Shown one piece after another: positions 21,970 through 32,858 of a DNA stretch of 64,000 nucleotides. This DNA comes from Sulfitobacter sp. HNIBRBA3233. Lineage in GTDB: Bacteria > Pseudomonadota > Alphaproteobacteria > Rhodobacterales > Rhodobacteraceae. Location of the stretch: NCBI RefSeq assembly GCF_040149665.1, contig NZ_JBEFLP010000001.1, forward strand, positions 1,674,001 through 1,738,000, in the 5' to 3' direction. The notes beneath the pieces were generated by a model. That model saw only the letters and a program-made list of their open reading frames with translations. It ran no database searches and was not told the origin of the DNA. Positions within the stretch are counted from its first letter, which is position 1, and every line of letters begins with the position of its first letter. The translations under genes were made by a program, and so were the position numbers.

Positions 21970-22761
21970 ATGCCTTGCGAAGTCCACGAGACAGACAGTC
22001 ATACCCTCGTCACGATCCCCTGCCTGTCCGACAATTACGCCTTTCTTCTGCGCGACAAATCCAGCGGTGATGTCGCCCTGATCGACGTGCCCGAGGCGGA
22101 TCCGATCCTGCACGAACTGGACGCCCGCGGCTGGAAGTTGTCGCAGATCTGGCTGACGCACCACCATTTCGATCACGTCGACGGCCTTCCCGCGCTGCTG
22201 AAACAGCAGCAAGCGCCCGTCTACGGCGCAAAGGCCGATGCAGAACGTCTGCCGGACCTCGACGTTGCCCTCGCCGATGGCGAAAGCTTTGCCTTTGGCG
22301 AAAACGATATCGACGTCCTTGATGTCTCGGGCCATACCATCGGGCACATCGCCTTCTACGCACCCGCCGCCGGCATGGCCTTCACCGCCGACAGCCTGAT
22401 GGCACTGGGCTGTGGGCGCCTGTTCGAAGGCACACCCGCGCAGATGTGGGACAGCCTGTCGAAAATGTCGGACTGGCCGGACGAGACGCTGATCTGTTCG
22501 GGGCACGAATATACCGCGTCGAATGCCAAGTTCGCCCTGACGGTCGATCCCGACAATGCCGCCCTGCAGGCGCGCAGCGACGCGATCCGCGCGGCCCGCG
22601 AGGCCGGACGCTTTACCGTGCCGTCGCGCATGGGCGAGGAACGCGCGACGAATCCCTTCCTGCGCCCGCAGGATGCGACCATTCGCGCGGGTCTGGGGAT
22701 GCAGGACGCAACCGATGCAGAAGTTTTCGGTGAAATCCGCGCGCGCAAGGACAATTTTTAA
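21970..22761 (+). CDS. gloB: hydroxyacylglutathione hydrolase (glyoxalase II)
   Basis: A 263-residue metallo-beta-lactamase-fold enzyme that hydrolyses S-D-lactoylglutathione to D-lactate and glutathione in methylglyoxal detoxification. The metal motif is LTHHHFDHVDGLPAL (HxHxDH). The second ligands are in DVSGHTIGHIAFY, TADSLMALGCGRLFEG is the glyoxalase II signature, and GHEYTASNAKFAL contains the last His. ATG at 21970 was preferred over an in-frame TTG at 21964 because AAGGA lies at a suitable distance. It lies upstream of clpA on the same strand. Confidence 0.95.
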   Translation: MPCEVHETDSHTLVTIPCLSDNYAFLLRDKSSGDVALIDVPEADPILHELDARGWKLSQIWLTHHHFDHVDGLPALLKQQQAPVYGAKADAERLPDLDVALADGESFAFGENDIDVLDVSGHTIGHIAFYAPAAGMAFTADSLMALGCGRLFEGTPAQMWDSLSKMSDWPDETLICSGHEYTASNAKFALTVDPDNAALQARSDAIRAAREAGRFTVPSRMGEERATNPFLRPQDATIRAGLGMQDATDAEVFGEIRARKDNF

Positions 22762-22990
22762 CCTTTTTAGGCGCATGGTGGTGGCGCGGGTGGAACAACC
22801 ATCGCGGGTACGACGTGATGAAAACAACGTCGCGCGATGGGGCCACATCCGATTGTGACATCTTTATTGCAGAAAAGACTTGAAGGTTGGCGCCACTCAA
22901 CCAAACTCTAAGGTATCAGGCCATGGTCGGATCGCAGGTGCCGGCATCCCTCGCGCCCCCCGCCGACCCCCATCGAAAAGGAGCACGCCC

Positions 22991-25312
<2,322 letters not shown>

Positions 25313-25323
25313 GGGCGGAGGCC

Positions 25324-26325
25324 GTGCGACCTCCAGGAATGAAATCGGCCCACCCTTCGGGGTGGGCCTTTTTGCTGGCAGGAACCATTGGCCTTTGCGC
25401 GCCATCGGGCGCTGCCACGCAGGAGCTGCGCCTGATCTCTCCGATAGATTGCGATCTGAACGGCCCCTGCCATATCCAGCAATACGTCGATCACGATCCC
25501 GGTGCGCAGGCATCGGATTTCACCTGTTCCAGCCTGACCTATGATGGCCACAAGGGCACGGATTTCGCCCTGCCCGCCCAATCCATGATTGCCGATGGCG
25601 TGAATGTGCTGGCCGCGGCGGCGGGCACCGTGCGCGGGCTGCGGGACGGAATGCCCGACACCGGATATACGAGCGAAACCGCCGACCTTGTGCGCGACCG
25701 CGAGTGCGGCAACGGCGTGGTGCTGACCCACCCCGGCGGGTGGGAAACCCAGTACTGCCACCTGCGCGAAGGATCGCTTGGCGTGACCAACGGCCAAAGC
25801 GTCGCGGCGGGCGACAAACTGGGCGAAGTGGGCATGTCCGGGCGCGCGCAATTCGCCCATGTCCATCTTTCTGTCCGCAAGGATGGCGAGGTCGTCGACC
25901 CCTTCGATCCCGACGGGACCATCGTCTGTGGCACACCTTCCACCGAAACCCTCTGGGCCGAAGAGATCCCGACCCGCCCGGGGGGCATCATCACCCTCGG
26001 CTTTGCCAATGGCGTGCCCGACTTCGAAACGGTCAAGCAGGGCGCGGTCCCACCGGCCTCCCGCACCGGGGGCGCTCTGGTGATCTGGAGCTATCTCTTC
26101 GGCACCCGCGCAGGCGATACCCTGCTGCTGCGCCTCGACGGCCCGCAGGGCGAGGTCATCTCCCGCAGTATCCCGCTCGACCGGACGCAGGCACAGTCCT
26201 TCCGCGCGATCGGCAAGCGGTCGGGCAGCTCTGACTGGCCCGCGGGGGATTACAGCGGCGTGGCCGAGATGCGGCGCGCGGGCAGTGTGCTGGACCGGGC
26301 CGAGATCACCCTGACCCTGCCCTGA
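25324..26325 (+). CDS. M23-family metallopeptidase (LytM-type), exported
   Basis: A 333-residue exported peptidoglycan-type peptidase. The N-terminus is a signal peptide (RPPGMKSAHPSGWAFLLAGT, with a cleavage site near SGAA-TQ). The LytM catalytic core has GHKGTDFAL (first metal His and Asp, about residues 77-85) and AHVHLSV (HxH) around residue 179. About 130 C-terminal residues form a beta-rich extension. I use the GTG at 25324, with GAGGG eight bases upstream; an ATG at 25339 would also retain the signal peptide. A perfect intrinsic terminator lies inside its signal-peptide codons. No gene of related function is adjacent. Confidence 0.8.
   Translation: MRPPGMKSAHPSGWAFLLAGTIGLCAPSGAATQELRLISPIDCDLNGPCHIQQYVDHDPGAQASDFTCSSLTYDGHKGTDFALPAQSMIADGVNVLAAAAGTVRGLRDGMPDTGYTSETADLVRDRECGNGVVLTHPGGWETQYCHLREGSLGVTNGQSVAAGDKLGEVGMSGRAQFAHVHLSVRKDGEVVDPFDPDGTIVCGTPSTETLWAEEIPTRPGGIITLGFANGVPDFETVKQGAVPPASRTGGALVIWSYLFGTRAGDTLLLRLDGPQGEVISRSIPLDRTQAQSFRAIGKRSGSSDWPAGDYSGVAEMRRAGSVLDRAEITLTLP
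25347..25373 (+). terminator. perfect intrinsic terminator after clpA, inside the M23 peptidase gene
   Basis: A 9-bp perfect stem, GGCCCACCC (25347-25355) with GGGTGGGCC (25360-25368), closes a TTCG tetraloop (C-UUCG-G) and is followed by TTTTT. It is 34 bp after the clpA stop and lies within codons 8-17 of the M23 gene counted from its GTG. Confidence 0.9.
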
Positions 26326-26329
26326 GAGA

Positions 26330-28291
26330 TTACTTTTCGGTGAACTTCAGCTCGATCCGGCGGTTGCGCGCGCGCGCCTCTTCGGTATTGCGCGGATCGA
26401 CGGGCTGGTACTGCCCGAAGCCGTTCGCAGACAGCCGCCCCGGCGGGATCCCCAGCGATTGCGACATGTATTTCACCACCGACAGCGCCCGCGCCTGACT
26501 CAGCTCCCAGTTGTCGGCAAATTCGCCCAGCCCCGACAGCGGCACGTCGTCCGTATGACCGTCCACGCGGATCACCCAATCCAGCCCCTCGGGTATGTCC
26601 GCCGCCACGCGGCGCAGGATATCGGCAACCTTCGCGACCTCGCCTCGCCCCTCCGGCGACAGCGCGGCCTCGCCCGGCGGGAACAGCACTTCAGAGGAAA
26701 AGACGAACCTGTCGCCCTCGATCCGCACGCCTTCCTGCGTGCCCAGAAGGTTGCGCAACTGCCCGAAGAACTCCGACCGGTATTGTTCGAGGTCTTTCTT
26801 CTCGGCCTCCAGACGCTTGCGCTCTGCCGCTTCCAGCTCGGCGCGCTTGCGCTGTTCGGCGGCGACACGGGCCAGCGCCGTGTTCAGCTGCGAGCCCAGC
26901 GATTGCAACTCGACCTCGCGCGCCGCATCCTCGGCAATCGCGGTGTCGAGCATCCCCTGAAGGTTGTTCAGCTGCGCCCGCAGGTCGGCGACCTGCTGGT
27001 TCAGCAATTCGGTCTGCCGCTGTGCGCGCGCCGAGGTCTCCTGCTCCTGCGCCAGTTCCGCCTGCGCCTGCATCAACAGCGCCGCACGCCGAGCGGCATC
27101 CGATTGAGTATCCTCGACCGCCTCTTCCGCAGCCAGTTTGGCGGCAAGCGCGGCAGCCAGACGGGTGCGCAGCGTTTCCAGCTCTTCCTCGGCCAGCGCC
27201 CGCGCGGCCTCCAGCCGGTCCCGCAGATCGGCAGCCGTGCCGCCCTCTTCGTCCAGTTCCGCGCGCAGGGCCGCGATTTCCTCGTCACCGGCGGCGACTT
27301 CACCGCGCAGGCTTTCGGCCTCCGCCTCTGCGGCGCGCAGGGCTGCGGCCAGCTGGTCGATCTGTGTCTGCGTGTCAGACTCGGTTTGCGAAAGCTCGGT
27401 TTCCAGCCCCTCGGCCCGCAGCAGGGCGGCGGCAAGCCGCGCGTCCAGATCATCCTCAGCGGCGCGCGCCGCGGCCAGCAGCGTCAGGGTTTCTTCGGCC
27501 CGCTTGCGCTGCGCTTCCAGCGACAGCGTCATGGCTGTCAGCTCCGTGTCCGCATTCTCCAGCCGCTCGCGCAGCGCCTGCGCTGCTGCCGCTTCGGCAA
27601 GACGGGCGGCTTCCTCGTCACTCAGCGCCGCCTCGGCCTCGGCAAGGCTGGTCTCCAACGCCTGAACATCCGCATTCGCATCGGCATTGCGCGACCGCAG
27701 GTCGGCGACCAGCGCCTGAAGCGCCTCACGGCGCGCCGCCGCCAGACGGGCGGCTTCGGTCTGCGCGTCGATCTCGTCACGGCTGGCGGCCAGTGCGGCG
27801 TTCAGCGCCTCCTGCTCGCTCAGCAATTCATCCGCGCGGGTTTCCAGATCCGCCACCCGCGCCTCGGCCCCGTCCCGTTCGGCGATCAGGGCCGCAACCC
27901 GCGCCTCGAAGCTGGTGATGCGGGTTTCTGCATCGGCAAGCGCCTCGGCCTGCGCGGCGCGTTCCGCCCTGAGCGACGCGATCAGCGCGCCCTGCGCCGC
28001 GGCCTGATCCTCGGCCGCTTCCAGCGATGATCTGAGCGATCCCAGCTGCGTTTCCAGATCGGCGTTGGTGCGCTGCTGAACCCCCAGCGCCTGGGCGAGC
28101 GTTGCCACTTCGTCGGCCAGCGCGTCCAGTTCGGTTTCCTGCCCCGAAATCCGTTCGGTCAAAACGAACTGCACGACCATGAAAATGGTCAGCACGAACA
28201 TCAGCACCAGCAGGAGACCGGTCATGGCGTCCACGAACCCCGGCCAGATCGAGGCCTGAAACCGCGCGCCGGTGCGTCGCGACAGGGCCAT
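26330..28291 (-). CDS. MotB/OmpA-like envelope protein with giant coiled coil
   Basis: A 653-residue protein. After a short cytoplasmic stretch it has one transmembrane helix (about 20-45) beginning GFVDAMTGLLLVLMFVL, with Asp21 at the position of the proton-carrying Asp of MotB. Residues about 50-505 form a long Ala/Glu/Arg-rich coiled coil with tens of heptads. The last 130 residues are an OmpA-like peptidoglycan-binding domain (IRVDGHTDDVPLSGLG, then ELSQARALSVVKYM, and RNRRIELKF). A typical MotB is about 300 residues. It follows the ExbB-like gene by 2 bp, so they are one operon and probably one complex. Function is not known. Confidence 0.78.
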   Translation of the reverse strand: MALSRRTGARFQASIWPGFVDAMTGLLLVLMFVLTIFMVVQFVLTERISGQETELDALADEVATLAQALGVQQRTNADLETQLGSLRSSLEAAEDQAAAQGALIASLRAERAAQAEALADAETRITSFEARVAALIAERDGAEARVADLETRADELLSEQEALNAALAASRDEIDAQTEAARLAAARREALQALVADLRSRNADANADVQALETSLAEAEAALSDEEAARLAEAAAAQALRERLENADTELTAMTLSLEAQRKRAEETLTLLAAARAAEDDLDARLAAALLRAEGLETELSQTESDTQTQIDQLAAALRAAEAEAESLRGEVAAGDEEIAALRAELDEEGGTAADLRDRLEAARALAEEELETLRTRLAAALAAKLAAEEAVEDTQSDAARRAALLMQAQAELAQEQETSARAQRQTELLNQQVADLRAQLNNLQGMLDTAIAEDAAREVELQSLGSQLNTALARVAAEQRKRAELEAAERKRLEAEKKDLEQYRSEFFGQLRNLLGTQEGVRIEGDRFVFSSEVLFPPGEAALSPEGRGEVAKVADILRRVAADIPEGLDWVIRVDGHTDDVPLSGLGEFADNWELSQARALSVVKYMSQSLGIPPGRLSANGFGQYQPVDPRNTEEARARNRRIELKFTEK

Positions 28292-28293
28292 GC

Positions 28294-29520
28294 TCAGCTC
28301 TCCCCGGTGTCGGGTTTCGCGGAAGGTCCGGGGGCGCGAACCCTGCGCGGTTCGGTCTGGCCACGCGGAGCGGACAGGGCCTTGGCAAGGATCGACAATT
28401 CATGGCGCAACGCGGCCACGGTTTCCTGACGTCCGGCAGAGATCTCCTCGAGGATGCGCAGCATCTGCACGTCGATCGACCGCAGCCGCATCCGGCTTTC
28501 GGCGTCGGGCCCGCTGGTGTCGCCCGCGTTCTTTCCCTGATCCTCTATCGCCGCGACGACACGCTCCTGCCCCTCGGCGATGCGCTCCAGCGTGGCAGAC
28601 CCGTTACCCCCGTCGCCGAGCTGCACAGCCATCCTCTCGATCGCCGTGGTCAGCGAGGCAAGCCGCTGATCCGCTTCCGCCCGCCCCGCTTCGGCGCGCA
28701 CATGCATCTCCTGCAACTCTTCCATCTGCTGGGCCATATGGTCGACCATGGAGGCCATGACCGCCTGCTCCGGCGTGCTGTCATCGCCCGCGGAAAACCC
28801 GACCCGCGTGATCGAGCTCAGCCAGTCCTCAAGCTCCTGGTAGAACCGGTTCTGTCCGTGACCGGCGAAAAGCTCCAGCAGGCCCACGATAAGCGACCCC
28901 GCCAGCCCCAGCAGCGACGAGGCAAAGGCCACGCCCATGCCCGCAAGCTGGCTTTCCAGCCCGCTCATCAGCCGGTTGAATACATCCGTTCCACCCTCGC
29001 CGTCCTGCGGCGCTAGGCTGCGGATGGTATCGACAATCGCCGGCACGGTTGTGGCAAGGCCGTAGAACGTCCCGAGAAGACCAAGGAAAATCAGCGTATT
29101 GACGATGTAGCGCGTGATCTCGCGCGCCTCGTCGACGCGCGTGGACACGGAATCGAGGATCGACCGCGTCGAGGAGGCGCTGATCTGCATCCGCGCGCCG
29201 CGCGTGCGCAGCAATGCCGCAAGCGGCGCCAGCAGCTGCGGCGGGCGGTCTGCCTGAACCTCGCCTTCGGACACGAAGGTCTCGATCCAGCGCACCGATC
29301 CGATCAGCTGCACCACCTGATAGAAACAGGCCACGACACCGATCAGGAAAACGAACCCGATAAAGCCGTTCAGATAGGGGTTCGCCTGAAATACCGGCAG
29401 CACCCGCGGAAGCGCCAGAAACCCGCCAAAGCCGCAGAGGGCAAGGACAAGCAGCATCAGCGTGATCTGACGCACGGGTTGCGAAAAATGCGGTGTCGCC
29501 TCGCGGTCTGGCTGCGCCAT
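28294..29520 (-). CDS. MotA/TolQ/ExbB-type proton channel protein
   Basis: A 408-residue inner-membrane protein with four predicted helices: about 20-42, 51-75, 138-160 and 194-219. The last two (NTLIFLGLLGTFYGLATTVP and AGMGVAFASSLLGLAGSLIV) form the MotA/TolQ/ExbB channel core. The long cytoplasmic stretch between helices 2 and 3, and the helical tail from residue 220 on, resemble ZorA/MotA relatives rather than the shorter ExbB. It is immediately upstream of the OmpA-domain gene, with which it should assemble a stator-like, proton-driven complex. No flagellar or TonB genes are nearby. ATG at 29520 is used. Confidence 0.82.
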   Translation of the reverse strand: MAQPDREATPHFSQPVRQITLMLLVLALCGFGGFLALPRVLPVFQANPYLNGFIGFVFLIGVVACFYQVVQLIGSVRWIETFVSEGEVQADRPPQLLAPLAALLRTRGARMQISASSTRSILDSVSTRVDEAREITRYIVNTLIFLGLLGTFYGLATTVPAIVDTIRSLAPQDGEGGTDVFNRLMSGLESQLAGMGVAFASSLLGLAGSLIVGLLELFAGHGQNRFYQELEDWLSSITRVGFSAGDDSTPEQAVMASMVDHMAQQMEELQEMHVRAEAGRAEADQRLASLTTAIERMAVQLGDGGNGSATLERIAEGQERVVAAIEDQGKNAGDTSGPDAESRMRLRSIDVQMLRILEEISAGRQETVAALRHELSILAKALSAPRGQTEPRRVRAPGPSAKPDTGES

Positions 29521-29588
29521 GCGCGTCCTGCTCCTGACCCATTATTATTGACAAGATGTTAACGTGAAATCGCCACAACCCCAAGGGT

Positions 29589-30119
29589 TTATGACGTCAG
29601 TTTTCGCACCCGCTCGGAAAGCCACTCAAGCGCCGGATCGTGCAGGCCCAGCTTGGCGAGGTGTTCGGAGGTATTGAACAGGTATTCGGTGTTCGGCCCG
29701 CGCCCGCCGACGGCACGGGCGATGATCTGCGCCTGCTCTTCGAGGGGCAGACCACCGCAATACTGCCAGTGGTCCTCGTTGATGACATAGACCAGCGATT
29801 GCACCCGCCGCCCGTCCACCAGATCGACATCCAGCGTTTCCTCGACATAGGCAGAGGAGATCAGTTCACGCTCGCGCAGGTACGACAGTGTCGTGTCCTC
29901 GGCCCCCTCGGCCACGCGCAGCGCCACGCCCTCGCAGGCGCGCCCTGTCTGCCGGTCAAGCGCGAGGACCAGACCGGGGTTTTCCTCGGTGCCGCGATGG
30001 TGGATCGAGCGCATGCAAAAAGACCGCGCAAACCCCGGCAGCGTGCCGATCACGCTTTCCGCGACCTCGAACCCCGGGTTCCACAAAAGGCTGCCATAGC
30101 CGAAGACCCACATGCTCAT
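29589..30119 (-). CDS. gamma-glutamylcyclotransferase (ChaC family)
   Basis: A 176-residue enzyme that cleaves the gamma-glutamyl bond of glutathione, giving 5-oxoproline and Cys-Gly. The family signature VFGYGSLLWNPG is at residues 5-16. The catalytic Glu should be in the YLRERELISSAY segment, which matches other ChaC proteins. The C-terminal part (PNTEYLFNTSEHLAKLGLHD) is also characteristic. There are two Met codons at residues 1 and 3 and the start cannot be separated further. It is a single gene upstream of the ExbB-like operon on the same strand. Confidence 0.88.
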   Translation of the reverse strand: MSMWVFGYGSLLWNPGFEVAESVIGTLPGFARSFCMRSIHHRGTEENPGLVLALDRQTGRACEGVALRVAEGAEDTTLSYLRERELISSAYVEETLDVDLVDGRRVQSLVYVINEDHWQYCGGLPLEEQAQIIARAVGGRGPNTEYLFNTSEHLAKLGLHDPALEWLSERVRKLTS

Positions 30120-30187
30120 CCCCTTCTTCTCTTGCCTTCGGGGCGGTAAAGCGCATCTTCGGGGCGAAGAAAAGGGGGCATCCTGAC

Positions 30188-31198
30188 ATGACGCGAAGAC
30201 TGATCTGGCTCGGCGCGGTGGTGCTGTTGGTCTGGAGCGGCTGGTGGTGGGTCGCGACCTCGGCCTTGCAGCGCGGCATCGTGGGCGGCGTGCAGACGCT
30301 GCGCAACGCGGGCTGGATGGCCGAGACGGGGCCGACAGCGCCCGCGGGCTTCCCCCTGCACATCGGGGCTGCGATTGACGCGCCGTCGCTGTCCCCCCCC
30401 GGAAGCCCTGTGGTCCTGACAGCCCCCCGTGCCGATCTCGGCGCCGCGATCTACTGGCCGGGCAACATCGCGATCACCGCCCCCGAGGCCACGGCGGCGT
30501 GGGACACCGCGCTTGGCCAGACGGAGATGCGCAGCGATCTGGTGCAACTCGCCCTGTCGCTCGGACCGTCCCGCGCGCTGCCGCTGGAGGATCTGACGCT
30601 GAGCGCGACCGCCCTTACTGCCGTCACCGCGCCGATCGGCGCCCTGTTCAGCGCGGACCGTCTGGACGCGCGGCTGTCGGCGCTGTCGGCGCAGGACGCG
30701 CCCAATACCTACGGCTTCGATCTGGACATTACCGGCCTGCGCCCCGATCCGTCGCTGCGCGACGACCTGCGCCTGCCGGACAGCCTGCCGGAGGTTTTCG
30801 ACACAACCGCGATGCGCGGAACACTGTCGTTCGACGGCCCGCTGGACCGGACCGGACGCGGCAGGGTGCAGCCCGTGGCGCTGGCGCTCGACGACATGCG
30901 GATCGTCTGGGGCGCGGTGTCGCTGACGGCGCGGACCAGTCTGGAGATCGACCCGCAGGGGCGGGCGAGCGGTCCGGTGCAGGTCTCCGTCACCCGCTGG
31001 CGCGAACTGCTGGACCTCTTGCAAAACGCAGGCACCCTGCCCGCTGACAGACGGCAACAGATCGAAACCGTCCTCTCCGCAGCGGCAGGCGGAACCGACC
31101 GGCTGGACCTGAACCTGACCGTGAACCGTGGCGTGCTGACGCTGGGCTTCATTCCGCTCGGCCGCGTGGCCCCGATCCGCCTGCCCTACCGGCAGTAG
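30188..31198 (+). CDS. DUF2125-family protein
   Basis: A 336-residue protein of the DUF2125 family, which is widespread in Rhodobacterales and has no known role. It has one N-terminal hydrophobic anchor (TRRLIWLGAVVLLVWSGWWW, residues 2-21). The rest is a periplasmic beta-rich domain with AGFPLHIGAAIDAP near the start and repeated short strands through to FIPLGRVAPIRLPY. A longer in-frame reading from 29888 runs through the opposite-strand ChaC gene and is not supported; ATG at 30188 was taken. It overlaps the convergent extensin-like gene by 13 bp. Confidence 0.8.
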   Translation: MTRRLIWLGAVVLLVWSGWWWVATSALQRGIVGGVQTLRNAGWMAETGPTAPAGFPLHIGAAIDAPSLSPPGSPVVLTAPRADLGAAIYWPGNIAITAPEATAAWDTALGQTEMRSDLVQLALSLGPSRALPLEDLTLSATALTAVTAPIGALFSADRLDARLSALSAQDAPNTYGFDLDITGLRPDPSLRDDLRLPDSLPEVFDTTAMRGTLSFDGPLDRTGRGRVQPVALALDDMRIVWGAVSLTARTSLEIDPQGRASGPVQVSVTRWRELLDLLQNAGTLPADRRQQIETVLSAAAGGTDRLDLNLTVNRGVLTLGFIPLGRVAPIRLPYRQ

Positions 31199-31938
31199 GT
31201 GCCCGACCGGTAGCGCGCGGTGTCGAAATGGAAATGATCAAGGTGAAAGCGGTCCGCGCGCGGCCCCAGCACCGTGCCGAAGGGGCCGCAGGCCTCCTTG
31301 TGCATCCGCTGCATGACCTTGCGGCTGCTGCGCGCGTTCCATCCTTCCAGCACCGAAATCTCGCTGCCGTCCGCCAGCCGGAAGGCCGAGATGTCGATTG
31401 CGCGGCCCCTGCCATGTTCGGAAATCTTGCCGGTCTTTGAATTGTTGCGACGGCGGCAGGCGTAATGCGCGGCAACCCGCAACTCGCGCAGGCCGCCCCC
31501 CTTGCGCGACAGGGCGGGCTTGGCGCTGCTCTCGACCCATGTTTTCAGCGCGCGCGCTGTCCCGCAATCCATGGTGGCGCGTGTGGACAGCTGCACCCCC
31601 GCGACCGAGGTGATCGTCACGGCGTCGTCGATCCCGCAGCCCGAAATCCGCCCCGGCACCCGACCCATGGCCTGCCCCTGTATCGCGATGTCCCCGCAGA
31701 CGGCCCCCGCCGCCAGAACCTTCTGCTGCTGGCGCAACTCGCGCGCCGCCGCAGGAGAGCGGAAGGTCGGCCTCAGCGACCTCAGGAACCCGCCCTGATT
31801 GTTCTCGGTGGCGGAGCGGTCGATGGTGCCATCCGCCTCTATCTGCGCGCCGGGTCGGGCTTGCGGACGCTCGGACGTATCGGGACCGGCACAGGAAACA
31901 GTCGCAAGAAGGCTCAGCAGCAGAACGAGTTTCTTCAC
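31186..31938 (-). CDS. extensin-family lipoprotein
   Basis: A 250-residue predicted lipoprotein. The signal peptide KKLVLLLSLLATVSC ends in a lipobox with Cys16. The extensin-like C-terminal domain (about residues 90-250) has RRRNNSKTGKISEHGRGRAI, a signature of bacterial members, followed by DISAFRLADGS. A Cys-rich arrangement (CGDIAIQG, SGCGID, MDCGTA) suggests disulfides. It is related to DUF882/peptidoglycan-like proteins; a cell-wall role is inferred, not shown. The start is GTG at 31938, which overlaps the tyrA stop (GTGA), so it is coupled to tyrA. It is convergent with the DUF2125 gene. Confidence 0.8.
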   Translation of the reverse strand: MKKLVLLLSLLATVSCAGPDTSERPQARPGAQIEADGTIDRSATENNQGGFLRSLRPTFRSPAAARELRQQQKVLAAGAVCGDIAIQGQAMGRVPGRISGCGIDDAVTITSVAGVQLSTRATMDCGTARALKTWVESSAKPALSRKGGGLRELRVAAHYACRRRNNSKTGKISEHGRGRAIDISAFRLADGSEISVLEGWNARSSRKVMQRMHKEACGPFGTVLGPRADRFHLDHFHFDTARYRSGTYCR

Positions 31939-32858
31939 GCTTTCTTTCCTCCTCCACGGCCGAAATCGGGGGCGTCCGTGTCCTGCCCCGCTTCGATGAT
32001 ACTACGCCGGATCGCGCGTGTCCGGGTGAAATAATCGTGCAGATGCTCCCCGTCGCCCTCGCGGATCGCCCGTTGCAGGACGAACAGCTCTTCGGTGAAC
32101 CGCCCAAGGATTTCCAGCGTCGCCTCGCGGTTGGACAGGAACACATCGCGCCACATCGTCGGGTCCGACGCGGCGATACGGGTGAAATCGCGGAACCCCG
32201 CCGCCGAGTATTTGATGACCTCGCTGTCGGTCACACGGCGCAGGTCGTCGGCAACACCGACCATGGTATAGGCAATCAGATGTGGCGCGTGGCTGGTGAC
32301 GGCCAGAACCAGATCGTGGTGATCCGCCTCCATCTCGTCGACATTGGCGCCCATCGCCTCCCAGAGCGCGCGCAGCCGCGCAACGGCCCCGGCGTCGCTG
32401 TTTTCCACGGGCACCAGCAGGTGCCAGCGATTCTCGAACAATTCGGCAAAACCCGACCGCGGGCCGGAGTGTTCGGTCCCGGCGAGCGGATGGCCCGGCA
32501 CGAAATGCACACCCTCCGGCAGATGCGGCCCGACACTTTCGATGACCGCGCGCTTGACCGATCCCACGTCCGTCACCGTCGCACCGGGTTTCAGCGCCGG
32601 CGCGATCTGCTCGGCCACCGTGCCCATCACACCGACGGGGACACACAGAACCACCAGATCGGCCCCTTCGACCGCGTCGAGGATGTCGTCGCAGATGCGG
32701 TCGCACAGGCCGATTTCGCGCGCGGTGTCGCGCGTCGCGGCGGAGGGCGCATAGCCCGTGACTTCGCCCGCCAGACCATCGCGTTTCATCGCCCAGAACA
32801 TCGAAGACGCGATCAGGCCCAGACCGATCAGCGCAACGCGGTCGTAGATCACACTCAT
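31935..32858 (-). CDS. tyrA: prephenate/arogenate dehydrogenase
   Basis: A 307-residue NAD(P)-dependent enzyme of tyrosine biosynthesis. The Rossmann motif is ALIGLGLIASSM (residues 9-20). LVVLCVPVGVMG, TDVGSVK and FVPGHPLAGTEHSGP carry the catalytic His and the prephenate-binding residues. The C-terminal helices end DYFTRTRAIRRSI. A longer reading frame to 33236 lies inside hisC and is rejected; ATG at 32858 is the start. Its ATG overlaps the hisC stop by 4 bp (ATGA), and extensin follows with GTGA, so hisC-tyrA-extensin is one operon. Confidence 0.95.
   Translation of the reverse strand: MSVIYDRVALIGLGLIASSMFWAMKRDGLAGEVTGYAPSAATRDTAREIGLCDRICDDILDAVEGADLVVLCVPVGVMGTVAEQIAPALKPGATVTDVGSVKRAVIESVGPHLPEGVHFVPGHPLAGTEHSGPRSGFAELFENRWHLLVPVENSDAGAVARLRALWEAMGANVDEMEADHHDLVLAVTSHAPHLIAYTMVGVADDLRRVTDSEVIKYSAAGFRDFTRIAASDPTMWRDVFLSNREATLEILGRFTEELFVLQRAIREGDGEHLHDYFTRTRAIRRSIIEAGQDTDAPDFGRGGGKKA

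Noticed and set aside
22762..22990. clpS upstream of clpA
   Set aside because: The 229-bp gap has no reading frame with the ClpS motifs; only a short GGTTG/CAACC repeat is visible.
26330..29520. Zorya anti-phage system
   Set aside because: The ExbB/MotB-like pair resembles ZorA/ZorB in layout, but no ZorC, ZorD or ZorE gene lies next to it; the neighbours are ChaC and an M23 peptidase.
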